Part shown: positions 53,456 through 63,882 of the stretch, one piece after another
Position numbering within the stretch: the first letter of the stretch is position 1
Layout: each line of letters begins with the position of its first letter
Source of the DNA: Drouetiella hepatica Uher 2000/2452
GTDB lineage: Bacteria > Cyanobacteriota > Cyanobacteriia > Elainellales > Elainellaceae
Length of the DNA stretch: 64,000 bases
Direction: 5' to 3'
Assembly (NCBI GenBank): GCA_019359505.1
Contig: JAHHHD010000001.1
Location: 422,466 to 486,465 of the forward strand
The notes under the pieces: generated by a model
Seen by the model: the letters and a program-made list of their open reading frames with translations, nothing else
What the model was told of the DNA's origin: nothing
The model's database searches: none
Made by a program: the position numbers and the translations under genes

Positions 53456-56400
53456 ATGACGACCCAACCCCGCCCAGTTTCTACCAAATCCGATCGCTTT
53501 GAAGAGAATAGCCCTTCAGAATCATTTACAGATTCTAGCCGCAGACCGCTTTCCCAGCAAAGTATGCCAACTTCTCCTATCTCAACCGTCAAGTCCAAGG
53601 ACTCGCCCTTGAACTGGTTTCATTCCATGCCAGTGCGTCAAAAGCAGCTTTTGGCGCTGTTTGCCTCAGAAGCGCTTTCAGCTGTTGGGTTAGTAGGAGC
53701 AGGTTCCTGGCTCATTGTCAGAGGAGGACAAGAACAGCTGGTCAACCAGGCAAAGGCTGAAGTTGCCGTCACTAAAGTCACCTACGACATTAAGGTGAAT
53801 CAGATGGGCTTCGGCTTTCGAGGGCAGTCTGACAACACTGCCATTGTACAGGCAGCAAAAGACTATGCAGCAGGGCGATCGGTTTCTCCAGACCTACGCG
53901 CTAGAGTGAAAGCCATTTTGGCAAACGAAGTTACCGCGCGTAACATTGAATATGCCACGCTGGTGGGGCCAGATCTGCGAATCATTTCTAGTGCCAATGC
54001 TGAACGAATTGGGGATAGATTTGACCCAGATGGGTTGGTGGGAACGGTCTTAAGCAATCCACGCCAGGTTAAAGCCAACTCCATTGTCAATTGGTCAGAG
54101 CTAAAGAAAGAATCACCGCCTTTGCCAGAGGGCTTTAGCGGTCAGGATGCTTTGATTCGATACACTGTGACTCCGGTAAAAGATACGGAAACGGGAACGG
54201 TAATAGGAACCCTGGTATCAGGTGATATTGTCAACGACAAAAAGCCGATTGTTGAAGGAACGCTCGAAGCCTTTAACAACGGCTACAGCGCGGTTTATCA
54301 ACGCCAGCCCAACGGGGAATTTGTGCTATCCACTTCCTTAGACTTGGCAGAAGCCGATCGCGGAGGGGTTGCCGACCTTCAGCAGGCAAAAGCAGGCGTG
54401 GCGCTGCCCGCTGATTCAGATCTGCTGAAACGAGCTGCAGAAGCTAAGGGTCAGGCTGTCACCGATCGCATTACCCTAGGCAATCAAACCTACACCGTAG
54501 CGGCTCAGGCGCTCAATAATTTCAAAGGACAGCCGGTAGCCCTGTTGGTGCGAGGATCTTCTGAAGCGTCCCTCAACGCCGCCTTACAGCAGAGTTTACT
54601 ACTTCAGCTGGCGCTCGCCGCAATTGCCATTGCTGCCGATATTGGTCTATCTATTGTGTTAGGGCGTTCGGTCGCGACTCCGATTGAAATGCTAGGAAGA
54701 GTCACTCGCAAGTTTACCAAGGGCGATCGCCAGGTGAGAGCCGAGGTTTTTGCCAACGATGAAGTGGGTCAATTGGCGATCGCTTTCAATGAAATGGCAG
54801 ATAACGTCGTCACTTCCGAGGCAGTGCTGAAAGAACAGTATCGTCGTCAAGAACTTCTAGCTAACCGGGCGCAGCTTCTCACTGAAGTCACTCTGCGAAT
54901 TCGTCAGAGCATGAATGCAGAAGAGATTTTGAGGACTTCAGTGGAAGGGGTGCGATCGATATTGAAGGTCGATCGTGTGCTGATCTACAGATTCACGCCT
55001 GACTTCAAGGGGGGAGAGATCACCGCTGAGTCAGTAGATGAGGGCTGGATCAAGGCATTGGGACAGACGATCTATGATCCGCTGGTGCCTGGATCGATTG
55101 AACGCTTCAAGAGCGGCAGAATTTCGACGATGGAAAATTTAGATGAATCTAACATTTCCCGCTGCCACTGCGAAATTTTGGAGCGGCTAGAGGTGAAAGC
55201 CAATATGGTTGCACCGATTATTACTGGCGATGATTTGGTGGGTTTGCTCTGCGTTCATCAGTGTTCTGGCCCACGGGTTTGGGAGCCAGAAGAACTCGAC
55301 TTGATGCAGCAGTTATCTACTCAGGTGGGCTATGCCCTAACTCAGGCAACCCTACTTCAGCAGCAGCAGACGATCGCCCGACAAGAGCAGCAAGCCAACT
55401 ATATCGTCTCGCGGATGCGGCAGTCTCTAGACCAGCAGCAAATCTTTGATACGGTGACGCAAGATTTACGAGATTCTCTCGGTGCCGATCGCGTTGCCGT
55501 CTATTGGTTCAATCCGCAATGGGAAGGCACATTTGTTTCTGAATCTGTCGATCGTCTTTATCCCCCGGCCCTAGGCGCAAAAATTGGCGATCCCTGCTTT
55601 GCCGAAAAATACGTGGAGCAATATCGCCTGGGTCGCGTTAAAGCCACCGAAAACATCTACGAATCTGGCTTAACGCCCTGTCATATTGGTCAGCTTGAAC
55701 CCTTCAAGGTCAAGGCAAATATTGTTACCCCCATTCTGGTGAAGAACGAGCTGGTGGGTTTATTGATCGCCCATCAATGTTCGGCACCGCGCAAGTGGAA
55801 AGAAGCAGAAATTTCCTTGCTGCGGCAGGTGGCCGTGCAGCTCGGATTTGCCCTGGAGCAGGCAAGCCTATTTGCACAGCGCGAACAGGCTCAATTAGAG
55901 GCAGAAGCCCTGTCGGAAGAACAGCGTGTTCAGCGAGAGTCTTTACAAATGCAGCTGATTAACCTGCTGAGCGATGTGGAAGGGGCGACTCGCGGCGATC
56001 TAACCGTCCGAGCAGATGTGACGGCAGGAGAAATTGGTACGGTTGCCGATTTCTTTAACTCGATCGTGGAAAGCCTGCGGCAAATTGTCACGAAGGTTAA
56101 AGAGTCGGCAGTGAAGGTGAACCTGTCGCTGGGCGAAAACGAGAGCGCAATTCAACGACTGACCGATGAAGCCCTGAAGCAGGTGGAAGAAACAAACCGA
56201 ACGCTGGATTCTGTGGAGCAAATGACGCGATCGATGGAGGCGGTTGCCGTTAGCGCCCGTCAGGCGGCGGATGTGGCACGCACGGCTTCAACCACTGCCG
56301 AGAAGGGCGGCGCGGCAATGGATCTAACCGTACGCAATATCCTGGGGCTGCGGGAAACGGTGGGCGAAACGGCTAAAAAAGTGAAGCGCTTGGGTGAATC

Positions 56401-56938
56401 GTCGCAGCAAATCTCTAGAGTGGTGTCGTTGATTAACCAGATTGCCATGCAAACGAACCTGCTGGCGATTAACGCGGGCATTGAGGCGGCTCGCGCAGGT
56501 GAAGAAGGACAAGGTTTTGCAGTAGTTGCCGAAGAAGTGGGCGAACTGGCGGCGCGATCGGCGGCTGCAACTCAGGAAATTGAGAAGCTGGTGGACACGA
56601 TTCAGCGGGAAACCAGTCAGGTGGTAGAAGCGATGGAGCAAAGCACGGCTCAGGTCGTAGAAGGGACGCACTTGGTAGAGGATGCTAAGCTCAGCCTCAA
56701 TCAAATTATGGATGTGTCTCGCCAAATTGATGTGCTGGTGCAGTCGATTTCTGAAGCCACCGTATCGCAGGTGGAAACATCTGGGGTTGTCACTGATCTG
56801 ATGAAGCAAATTGCCAAAATTTCTGAGCAAACTTCCCAGTCTTCTCGCCAAGTCTCGATCGCCCTTCGACAAACGGTTGAAGTCTCACAAGAGCTACAGG
56901 ATTCTGTAGGCGAGTTTGAAGTTGGAACGGATATTTAA
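53456..56938 (+). CDS. pixJ: PixJ-type photoreceptor methyl-accepting protein
   Basis: 1160 residues. Two membrane helices (about 65-95 and 380-405) bracket a periplasmic sensor-like domain; HAMP follows ([20 protein letters not shown]). Two GAF domains come next. GAF2 (about 640-800) has the cyanobacteriochrome DxCF motif as DPCF with C714 and the bilin-attachment CH as C742-H743, 28 residues apart. GAF1 also has a CH (C570-H571) but no DxCF. The signalling domain contains the hairpin [20 protein letters not shown] and [15 protein letters not shown]. This is the pattern of PixJ, the blue/green phototaxis receptor; bilin binding by GAF2 is likely and by GAF1 possible. Confidence 0.88.
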   Translation: MTTQPRPVSTKSDRFEENSPSESFTDSSRRPLSQQSMPTSPISTVKSKDSPLNWFHSMPVRQKQLLALFASEALSAVGLVGAGSWLIVRGGQEQLVNQAKAEVAVTKVTYDIKVNQMGFGFRGQSDNTAIVQAAKDYAAGRSVSPDLRARVKAILANEVTARNIEYATLVGPDLRIISSANAERIGDRFDPDGLVGTVLSNPRQVKANSIVNWSELKKESPPLPEGFSGQDALIRYTVTPVKDTETGTVIGTLVSGDIVNDKKPIVEGTLEAFNNGYSAVYQRQPNGEFVLSTSLDLAEADRGGVADLQQAKAGVALPADSDLLKRAAEAKGQAVTDRITLGNQTYTVAAQALNNFKGQPVALLVRGSSEASLNAALQQSLLLQLALAAIAIAADIGLSIVLGRSVATPIEMLGRVTRKFTKGDRQVRAEVFANDEVGQLAIAFNEMADNVVTSEAVLKEQYRRQELLANRAQLLTEVTLRIRQSMNAEEILRTSVEGVRSILKVDRVLIYRFTPDFKGGEITAESVDEGWIKALGQTIYDPLVPGSIERFKSGRISTMENLDESNISRCHCEILERLEVKANMVAPIITGDDLVGLLCVHQCSGPRVWEPEELDLMQQLSTQVGYALTQATLLQQQQTIARQEQQANYIVSRMRQSLDQQQIFDTVTQDLRDSLGADRVAVYWFNPQWEGTFVSESVDRLYPPALGAKIGDPCFAEKYVEQYRLGRVKATENIYESGLTPCHIGQLEPFKVKANIVTPILVKNELVGLLIAHQCSAPRKWKEAEISLLRQVAVQLGFALEQASLFAQREQAQLEAEALSEEQRVQRESLQMQLINLLSDVEGATRGDLTVRADVTAGEIGTVADFFNSIVESLRQIVTKVKESAVKVNLSLGENESAIQRLTDEALKQVEETNRTLDSVEQMTRSMEAVAVSARQAADVARTASTTAEKGGAAMDLTVRNILGLRETVGETAKKVKRLGESSQQISRVVSLINQIAMQTNLLAINAGIEAARAGEEGQGFAVVAEEVGELAARSAAATQEIEKLVDTIQRETSQVVEAMEQSTAQVVEGTHLVEDAKLSLNQIMDVSRQIDVLVQSISEATVSQVETSGVVTDLMKQIAKISEQTSQSSRQVSIALRQTVEVSQELQDSVGEFEVGTDI

Positions 56939-57008
56939 TATCTGATATTTATCCCCATGATCGCTTTATTCCCCATTCCTGAATCTCCCAATCTACCGAG
57001 CCGCACTT

Positions 57009-60000
57009 ATGACACAGAATAAGGAACTCGAAATTCAGCTTCAGTTTCTCGACGAAGCTCAAGAGTATCTTGGGGCACTGGAAACCGCGCTGTTGGGTTT
57101 AGCAAGCAGCGGTGTGGATATCGATCGCATCAACGCAGCGCTACGGGCAGCTCACTCCATTAAAGGCGGGGCAGGCATGATGGGGTTTCAGACCTTGAGC
57201 GCTATGGCGCACCGTCTAGAAGACTCCTTTAAGGTGTTAAAAATTCAGCGCCATACAATCGAGATAGATGGAGATCTGGAAGGACTGTTGCTAACGGGTG
57301 TGGACTGTTTACGGCAGGTGATTGAGTGCGATCGCGCCACGCTTTCTACGCTCTCGTCTACCACTCAGTCACCTGATTATCAAGGCGTGAATCCCCAGTG
57401 GCTCGATCAATATGCCAACCCGATCTTTGAGCAGCTTCACGACAGGTTGGGTGATCCGGAAGCGGAAGATGCCAACTCCATGCTGTCGCCTGAAGAGGGT
57501 CAGGATGTCATTCCGATGCTGTTTCAGACCGAGGTAGAAGGCTGTTTGGAGCGGCTAGAATCGGTAATGGCAGAGCATTCTCCCTGTTTGCGAGAAGAGG
57601 TAGACATTCTGGCACAGGAGCTAGGCGGCTTAGGGGAAATGTTGCAGTTGCCCGCCTTCACAGAGCTGTGCGGCTCAGTATCACAGCAGATTACGGCTGC
57701 ATCCGCCGATCGCCTTGAGGAAGTTGCGGCTCTAGCCTTGCAGATGTGGCGGCGATCGCAAGCGCTGGTTCTGACGGGAAATCTGGAAGCTCTGCCCCGA
57801 TTGCTGGATATTGCGCCAGATACTAATTTTGATGCTGCACCAGACACTGCACCAGACACAATATTTGAACAGACTGAGACAAATGGTGAAATTGCTGCGT
57901 CTTGGTCTGATTTTGATTTGTTTGAAGGTCTAACAGGTGCAGAGGATTGGACGAGTGCAGAGAACTGGACAGATGTAGAAGATTGGGCAAGCGCGGCAGA
58001 CTCGGTGACTTCAGATTCGGCGACTTCTGAGACGGCGGCTTCTGAGGCGGCGACTTCTGAGACGGCGACTTCTGAAACTCAATCTATACCACTAGAAGAA
58101 CCGTTCTCCATTTCGATCGATGCGCTGGCGGAACCAGAGTCGGCTGAAACTATTACCGTGCGATCGGTTCGCTCCACTCATAGAAAAGCAGCCAGACAAA
58201 ACACCGAATTCCAGGTTCCAGAAATCACGTTAGATCCCAACACTCTTAAAGACTCACCTGAGAATTCAGTACGGGTTCCGAGCAAGCAGCTCGACCAATT
58301 AAGTGACCTATTTGGAGAACTGACGATCGAACGTAATGGACTCGATTTGCACCTGAAGCGCCTACGCAATTTAGTGCAAATGCTCACCCAACGAGTCCAA
58401 ACTTTAGACCGCTCTAATGCACAGTTGCGAAACTCCTACGATCGCGTTTCCATGCAATCAAGCTTTGGGCTGCCTGTCCTAGGTTTTGGTGCAACTCCAC
58501 AAGCGCGCCTACTTATCGGATCAGATGAATCTCGCCTGGATGAAGCCTACAGCGCCAATCTGGGTAAATTCGATACTCTAGAAATGGATCGGTACAACGA
58601 ACATCACCTGATGTCTCAAGAGGTGATGGAAACGATCGTTCAGATCCAGGAAGTCAGCAGCGATATTGAAATCAGTCTGGAGGACACGGAACAAACCTCA
58701 CGGGAGCTAAGAAAAACCTCACGCCAGCTCCGTGCCAAGCTCACCCAAGTGCGGATGCGCCCTCTCACCGACATTACCGATCGCTTCCCCAGAGCCATCC
58801 GCGAACTGTCGCTTCAGCATGGCAAGCCTGTCCAGATTCAGATCCATGGAGCCAACACCCTGGTCGATCGCAATATTCTGGAAGCCCTCAGCGATCCGCT
58901 GATGCACCTATTGCGCAACGCCTTTGATCATGGAATTGAGGATGCTCAAACCCGTAGCGATCGCGGCAAGCCAGAGCAGGGTTTGATCGAAATTCGGGCG
59001 CTGCACCGCAACAACCGTACGATCATTACCCTGCGCGACGATGGCGGCGGCATTCCTTTGGACAAGGTGCGAGCCAAAGCGCGGCAAATGGGATTAGACG
59101 AGGTGCTGCTAACTGCGGCTACGGATGAAGAATTGCTGTCGCTCATCTTTGAACCTGGATTCAGCACCAGTGATCAAGTGACGGCTCTGTCCGGTCGCGG
59201 TGTCGGCATGGATGTGGTGCGCGATCGCCTCCGCCAAATTCAAGGCGAAATTAAGGTAGATACCCAGCCCGGTTTGGGCACCACTTTTACCCTGTCTGTC
59301 CCCTTCACTCTGTCGGTGGCGCGGGTGCTAATTGCCGAAAGTCACGGAATGCTGATGGCGTTTCCGATTGACGCGATCGAAGAAATGCTGCTGCTACCCC
59401 CAGAGCAGGTGATTACCACCGCAGGCAACGAAGCCTTTACCTGGGAAGACACGATGGTACAGCTCATTCGCCTGTCGCAGTGGCTAGAGTTCCGGCGCGC
59501 CTACCAGCCCGAAGGATTGGAAACTCAGGCAAGTATCAATGTCCCAACCGTATTGCTGCTGACGCAAGGCAGTCAGTTGGTCGGATTACAAATCGATCGA
59601 AATTGGGGTGAGCAGGAAGTTGCTATTCGCAAGGTAGAGGGCGGTCTGCCTATGCCAGCCGGATTTTCTAACTGCACGATTCTGGGCGACGGGCGAGTGG
59701 TTCCCCTCGTCAACGTGCCAGAACTCCTCCACTGGATTGCAAGCTGCGAACGATCTCAAGTCGATGCTGTCCGGTTGCCCAATGCCCATGCCCTACCTGC
59801 TGCTCTATTGCCCTCTGAAGCGGTTTATGGCGATCGCCAGCCCACGGTGCTGGTGATTGATGACTCGATCAACGTGCGGCGTTTGCTGGCTCTGACCTTA
59901 GAAAAAGCGGGCTATCAGGTGGCACAAGCCAAAGACGGACAAGATGCCCTCGATAAGCTGAGCGCTGGACTGCAAGTTCAAGTTGTGATCTGCGATATCG

Positions 60001-60218
60001 AAATGCCCCGACTCGACGGCTACGGCTTTTTGGCAAAAGTCAAAGCCAGCCCGCCTTTAGAACGCATCCCGATCGCCATGTTGACTTCCCGCAGCGGCGA
60101 AAAACACCGCCAGCTTGCCATGAGCCTAGGGGCAAGTGCCTACTTTTCCAAGCCGTACAACGAGCAGGCGTTACTGCAAACTCTAGAAAGTCTGGTTGAG
60201 TTAGAAGCTGCCATTTAG
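57009..60218 (+). CDS. pixL: PixL-type CheA hybrid kinase
   Basis: 1069 residues. HPt domain with H49 in RAAHSIKGGAGMMGF; a long spacer with SETATSETAAS repeats; dimerisation region; ATPase with LMHLLRNAFDHGIEDA, ITLRDDGGGIPL and SGRGVGMDVV; CheW-like regulatory domain (FTLSVARVLIAESHGMLMAF); and a C-terminal receiver (VLVIDDSINVRR, CDIEMPRLDGYG, KPYN). It would pass phosphate from PixJ signals to PixG and PixH. Confidence 0.93.
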   Translation: MTQNKELEIQLQFLDEAQEYLGALETALLGLASSGVDIDRINAALRAAHSIKGGAGMMGFQTLSAMAHRLEDSFKVLKIQRHTIEIDGDLEGLLLTGVDCLRQVIECDRATLSTLSSTTQSPDYQGVNPQWLDQYANPIFEQLHDRLGDPEAEDANSMLSPEEGQDVIPMLFQTEVEGCLERLESVMAEHSPCLREEVDILAQELGGLGEMLQLPAFTELCGSVSQQITAASADRLEEVAALALQMWRRSQALVLTGNLEALPRLLDIAPDTNFDAAPDTAPDTIFEQTETNGEIAASWSDFDLFEGLTGAEDWTSAENWTDVEDWASAADSVTSDSATSETAASEAATSETATSETQSIPLEEPFSISIDALAEPESAETITVRSVRSTHRKAARQNTEFQVPEITLDPNTLKDSPENSVRVPSKQLDQLSDLFGELTIERNGLDLHLKRLRNLVQMLTQRVQTLDRSNAQLRNSYDRVSMQSSFGLPVLGFGATPQARLLIGSDESRLDEAYSANLGKFDTLEMDRYNEHHLMSQEVMETIVQIQEVSSDIEISLEDTEQTSRELRKTSRQLRAKLTQVRMRPLTDITDRFPRAIRELSLQHGKPVQIQIHGANTLVDRNILEALSDPLMHLLRNAFDHGIEDAQTRSDRGKPEQGLIEIRALHRNNRTIITLRDDGGGIPLDKVRAKARQMGLDEVLLTAATDEELLSLIFEPGFSTSDQVTALSGRGVGMDVVRDRLRQIQGEIKVDTQPGLGTTFTLSVPFTLSVARVLIAESHGMLMAFPIDAIEEMLLLPPEQVITTAGNEAFTWEDTMVQLIRLSQWLEFRRAYQPEGLETQASINVPTVLLLTQGSQLVGLQIDRNWGEQEVAIRKVEGGLPMPAGFSNCTILGDGRVVPLVNVPELLHWIASCERSQVDAVRLPNAHALPAALLPSEAVYGDRQPTVLVIDDSINVRRLLALTLEKAGYQVAQAKDGQDALDKLSAGLQVQVVICDIEMPRLDGYGFLAKVKASPPLERIPIAMLTSRSGEKHRQLAMSLGASAYFSKPYNEQALLQTLESLVELEAAI

Positions 60219-60329
60219 AGCTGATCATTTCAAAAGTAAATACGCCAGATCACTCATAAAACCCGGCAATACTTAGCTTCTAGCTTCTAAGCTTCCAAAA
60301 TCTAAAATCTAAAATCCAAAATCATCCCC

Positions 60330-60941
60330 ATGCCTTCTTCCCTTTCGCGCCGTTTAGCCAATCGTCGGGCGGAAGCCACCCAGAAGCTGGTTGTCTTTAG
60401 CATTCACCAGACGGGGTTTACGCTGCCGATTCAGGCGATCGAAAAAGTGATCCCGCTAGGAGAACTTTATGGCGCACCCAATGGGCAGGGATTAAGATTT
60501 ACCCATTACAAAGATCAGCAAATTTTAGTCATAGATGCTCAACAGCGGATTTTTGGTATTCAACAGCAGGAAGTCAAACTCATCTCATCACAGCCAGCCG
60601 TTGATTCACCCTCTGCGCAGATCGTATCGCCTGATAACCTAGATTCCCCTAACAACCTAGATTCCCATAACAACCTAGATTTCAGGGCAAGCGCTCCGGC
60701 TTATCTGTTGATTATTCAAGATAGTCAAGGAGATTTTGTCGGTATCCCCTTATATTCTCAGCCTAGCCTAAGACGCGTTCCCCTTTCTGCCTTCAAGCCT
60801 TTGCCGTCAGCCTATTTAGCAGGCGGAAAAATTCGCTGTGTTAGTGCTCTAGTGGTTATCCCAGAAGAACCGCCCCTGTTCTTATTAAATCTTGATCAGT
60901 TGCTAAAAGTGGAAACGCGATCGCTCCCTTCTACGTTCTAA
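60330..60941 (+). CDS. Second CheW-like protein
   Basis: 203 residues. VVFSIHQTGFTLPIQAIEKV opens a CheW-type fold, with YKDQQILVIDAQQRIFGIQQ and, later, YLLIIQDSQGDFVGIPLYS and RCVSALVVIPEE. An insertion of about 35 residues in the middle holds three NLDS-type units coded by an 18-bp repeat. It may be an alternative adaptor for PixL or a negative regulator. The 111-bp spacer upstream carries AAAATCTAAAATCTAAAATC-like short repeats. Confidence 0.75.
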   Translation: MPSSLSRRLANRRAEATQKLVVFSIHQTGFTLPIQAIEKVIPLGELYGAPNGQGLRFTHYKDQQILVIDAQQRIFGIQQQEVKLISSQPAVDSPSAQIVSPDNLDSPNNLDSHNNLDFRASAPAYLLIIQDSQGDFVGIPLYSQPSLRRVPLSAFKPLPSAYLAGGKIRCVSALVVIPEEPPLFLLNLDQLLKVETRSLPSTF

Positions 60942-60958
60942 ACTCATGAACTAAGCCC

Positions 60959-61684
60959 ATGAACTTCCAGTCCCTCATTACCCTTCTTGCAGTCTCAGCA
61001 GCTTTGCTGCCTATGGCAATTCGCATGACCGAGGTTTTCTCTCGCTCCACACCGCAGCCCAGCTCAGCTCAGCCAGTCATGACGGCTAGACCCAAGGCTA
61101 AAACCGCGCCTGATGGATTGGCGGGTAGAGCTGCCATTGAGCATCTCAATCGTGTCGATCGCTGCATCAAATGCGATTTGAGTGGTGCAAACTTAAGTTA
61201 CGCCGACTTCAGCCGAGCTGAACTGACACAAGCCAATCTCAGTCAGGCAAAATTAGCCCAAACTAAGTTAGTTAACACCGTGTTGCATCAGGCAAATTTG
61301 CAGAGCGCTAATTTAGTGAAAGCTCAGCTCAATGGAGCCGATTTGAAACAGGCAAACCTGCAAAATGCCGATCTGAGTCGGGCTGAACTCATCAACACCA
61401 GCCTCTCTGAAGCAAATTTGACGGACGCTACGCTAGCTAAAGCAGAGCTACGAGAAGCTGACCTTACTTTTGCCAAACTAATCCGCGCTAATCTCCAACA
61501 TGCCAGCCTTTATGGAACGCTACTGCAACATGCCGACCTTAGCGGTGCCGATTTAAGCGGCGCAGACTTACGCTATGCCAACCTGTCTGAAGCCAGCTTG
61601 GATGGGGCAAATCTTACCGATGCTCGGATTGATTTCGCCGTTATGCCCCAAGGACAAACCTATACCGGGCAGCCCCGGTATTGA
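60959..61684 (+). CDS. Exported or anchored pentapeptide-repeat protein
   Basis: 241 residues. A hydrophobic N-terminus (SLITLLAVSAALLPMAIRM) is a signal or anchor. From about 65 (RCIKCDLSGANLSYADFSRA) to 225 it is a run of A(D/N)LxX pentapeptides, a right-handed beta helix of about eight turns. Two cysteines (CIKC) cap the helix. Function unknown. It starts 17 bases after the second CheW gene and probably belongs to the same transcript. Confidence 0.85.
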   Translation: MNFQSLITLLAVSAALLPMAIRMTEVFSRSTPQPSSAQPVMTARPKAKTAPDGLAGRAAIEHLNRVDRCIKCDLSGANLSYADFSRAELTQANLSQAKLAQTKLVNTVLHQANLQSANLVKAQLNGADLKQANLQNADLSRAELINTSLSEANLTDATLAKAELREADLTFAKLIRANLQHASLYGTLLQHADLSGADLSGADLRYANLSEASLDGANLTDARIDFAVMPQGQTYTGQPRY

Positions 61685-61706
61685 GGCGCTGATGATTGCG
61701 TGGCGT

Positions 61707-62255
61707 TTATTTTCCTAAGAGACGATCGAGCGACACTTCAAGATCCTGGAAAGCGAGGGGGCTAATCCATCCACTCGTCAGAGTTTGTTTAGAGGCATAT
61801 ATTCCATCTTCTGGAAAACGAAAAACGATGAGCTGCATCTTACGAAGATTGACGACCCAGTACTCCTGAATGCCAGCCTCAGCGTAGATTTTAGCTTTGT
61901 CTTCTAGGTCTTTCGTCAGGCTGGAATTGGAAAACTCGATCAGCCAGAAGATATTTTCTGGATAGGGGTGATGCTCTAAGTAAATCGCTCCAAGCGGCTC
62001 AACGATCGACAAATCTGGTTCGGGTTCAGATTGATTAGGTAGCGTGATGGGCTTAGCCTCTCGGACTCTTGCCCGATCGCCCAGTAAATTTCTTAGATAG
62101 TGAGCAGATTCATCACTATAGTAAGAATGAGGCGTTCCTTCGAGAGCCATTTCAACAATTTCTCCATGTAGCAGTTCGACGCGACGATCGATAAAGAGTC
62201 CCGCATCAACCATTCGGTGATAGTCGTCTAACGTCCACTTAATTTGAGTAACCAT
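61707..62255 (-). CDS. Uma2 family endonuclease
   Basis: 182 residues, full length. WTLDDYHRMVDAGLFIDRRV leads to VELLHGEIVEMAL, then PEPDLSIV and the catalytic IFWLIEFSNSSLTKDLEDK (acidic plus lysine, PD-(D/E)XK style), then YAEAGIQEYWVVNL. Substrate unknown. Same family as the partial gene at the left edge but a different copy. Confidence 0.88.
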   Translation of the reverse strand: MVTQIKWTLDDYHRMVDAGLFIDRRVELLHGEIVEMALEGTPHSYYSDESAHYLRNLLGDRARVREAKPITLPNQSEPEPDLSIVEPLGAIYLEHHPYPENIFWLIEFSNSSLTKDLEDKAKIYAEAGIQEYWVVNLRKMQLIVFRFPEDGIYASKQTLTSGWISPLAFQDLEVSLDRLLGK

Positions 62256-62340
62256 AAAGGGGTGCTCCGTGACTCTTTTAAAAAAATCATATCCAGATTG
62301 AGCACTGCCATAGCTTTACGGTACTGATGATGCCGCTCTC

Positions 62341-62487
62341 TACATTACTCAATACGATCGCTACATTACTCAATACGATCGCAATCGTACTAAAAAACAC
62401 CGTCATGTTACCCAGTTCGATCAGCGTATTACTCACAAACATCGGCGTGTTACTCAGTTCGATGGCGATGTTACTCAACACCACCCG
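62341..62487. repeat. 21-bp tandem array, seven units
   Basis: Units start every 21 bases from 62341. The first two are identical (TACATTACTCAATACGATCG plus C). TTACTCA or a close variant recurs at the same offset in most of the others, while the second half drifts around CGATCGC. The array lies between the Uma2 and M56 genes. Confidence 0.85.
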
Positions 62488-62523
62488 CACGTTGATGATA
62501 GATCTGCTGATCCTATTAGGATC

Positions 62524-63378
62524 TCACTGATGAAACAGCACCGTTAACAGCGGCACGAGGGCAACCCATAGTCCCAATAGCGAAATTCGATTGTCCAGTT
62601 CAGCCGATTCAGAGGGCAGCAGCAGGGCATCAATGCGCTCCTCCAGTCGATTCAAGGGCGCAGCAGCACTAAAAGCAGCGCAAAAATCGGCAGCGCTCAG
62701 CGGCGTTTCTTTGACCGTCAGCAGCAAAGATTCCGCTAAGAGCAGCGGATCGATCGCTTGAGCTGCCCAGCGATCGGCACGAAGTTCGCGTAGCAAAAGC
62801 AGCTCTTGCCACAGGGCTTCGGTGTTAGGAAGCCAAACGGTGAAATGCCTGAGCCAGCCCATCCAGAAAAACCAGAAAGTGTCTCGGTAGTAAGCATGGG
62901 CGCGTTCGTGGGTGAGGACTGCTTCTAGCTGCTCCGGGGTGAGGCGATCGAGCAAGCCTTGACTCACCACTAATTGAGAGTTCCAGAAACCAATCTGTGC
63001 GGCAAACAGATGAGAGGTCGCGACTACATGCCCGATCGCAATGTCCTGACCCAGAACTGGATAGCTTTGCACTGGATAGCTGTGAACGTGGCGGAGCGAT
63101 CGCCATCCCTGCCATCCCAGCCGCAGCAGTAACCCGATTGCAGTTGCCAAAAAGCTGAGCGCCAGCAGATAGCCAATCCATCCGGCAGGCAAGCCCAACA
63201 TTTGCCCCTGAGTGCCCATACACATCACTGCTACTGCTGTCGTCAGCAACAGCAAAGGCGGCAGCAGAAAAGCAATCAGGGTACGCTGCCAGCGATCGCT
63301 CCACTCTGCCGATCGCCACCAGAGAAAGCGCGTCAAGCCTGAAATCACGATTGCCAGCAAAATGAGCGTCAGATGCAT
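62524..63378 (-). CDS. M56 family (BlaR1-like) membrane metallopeptidase
   Basis: 284 residues. Membrane helices (LTLILLAIVISGLTRFLWW, LIAFLLPPLLLLTTAVAVMC) precede the zinc site AVLTHERAHAYYRDTFWFFW (HExxH form). A last helix ends the protein; no beta-lactam sensor domain is present, unlike full BlaR1 (about 600 residues). It lies two bases after the BlaI-type repressor gene and would cleave or signal to it in response to envelope stress. Confidence 0.85.
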   Translation of the reverse strand: MHLTLILLAIVISGLTRFLWWRSAEWSDRWQRTLIAFLLPPLLLLTTAVAVMCMGTQGQMLGLPAGWIGYLLALSFLATAIGLLLRLGWQGWRSLRHVHSYPVQSYPVLGQDIAIGHVVATSHLFAAQIGFWNSQLVVSQGLLDRLTPEQLEAVLTHERAHAYYRDTFWFFWMGWLRHFTVWLPNTEALWQELLLLRELRADRWAAQAIDPLLLAESLLLTVKETPLSAADFCAAFSAAAPLNRLEERIDALLLPSESAELDNRISLLGLWVALVPLLTVLFHQ

Positions 63379-63380
63379 TT

Positions 63381-63794
63381 TTACTTCTCCCTGGCTTCAC
63401 GGGCGATTTTCAGGCGTTGAGCGATCGCCTCCAACTTATCAGCGCTAGCATGATCTAGCTCATTGGCAAATGCGGCAACCACATCAGGATTGCCGATCGC
63501 CAAAAACTTCTGGAGCCGATCGTGTGCTTGCAACACCTGAGCCTCTTCACGAGAGATCAAAGGCTGCCATCGAAAGGCGCGATCCTCTTTGTCACAAGCT
63601 ACCCAGCCTTTGTTGCCCAAACGACGCAGCACGGTCGTGACCGAAGCATAGGCAAGCTCCCGATTGGGATCAGCAAGAATGCGATCGTGAACCTCTTTAA
63701 CGGTGGCAGAACCGAGCGTCCAAAGAATCTCCAGGATCTCAGTTTCTAACGCTCCCAAGGACAGCTTGGGCGAAGGATGGGGCAGAGGGGACAT
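63381..63794 (-). CDS. BlaI/MecI/CopY family repressor
   Basis: 137 residues from ATG 63794 (MSPLPHPSPKLSLG). A longer open frame upstream runs through repeats and transposon sequence and is rejected. The winged helix is LGALETEILEILWTLGSATV, then VHDRILADPNRELAYASVTT and VLRRLGNKGWVACDK; the C-terminal helices dimerise. It would repress its own operon with the M56 peptidase. The promoter lies within the 90 bases between the start and the transposon end. Confidence 0.85.
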   Translation of the reverse strand: MSPLPHPSPKLSLGALETEILEILWTLGSATVKEVHDRILADPNRELAYASVTTVLRRLGNKGWVACDKEDRAFRWQPLISREEAQVLQAHDRLQKFLAIGNPDVVAAFANELDHASADKLEAIAQRLKIAREAREK

Positions 63795-63837
63795 GAAATT
63801 CGCATAAAGTTCACACAAGCAGTTTAGCGCGGAGTCC

Positions 63838-63879
63838 GGCGACTGAATACTGGCGACTGAATACTGGCGACTGAATATA
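63838..63879. repeat. Three 14-bp direct repeats upstream of blaI
   Basis: GGCGACTGAATACT occurs twice exactly and a third time ending TATA, immediately before the IS630-type end. They may be operator-like or a repeat created at the insertion site. Confidence 0.6.
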
Positions 63880-63882
63880 GCG

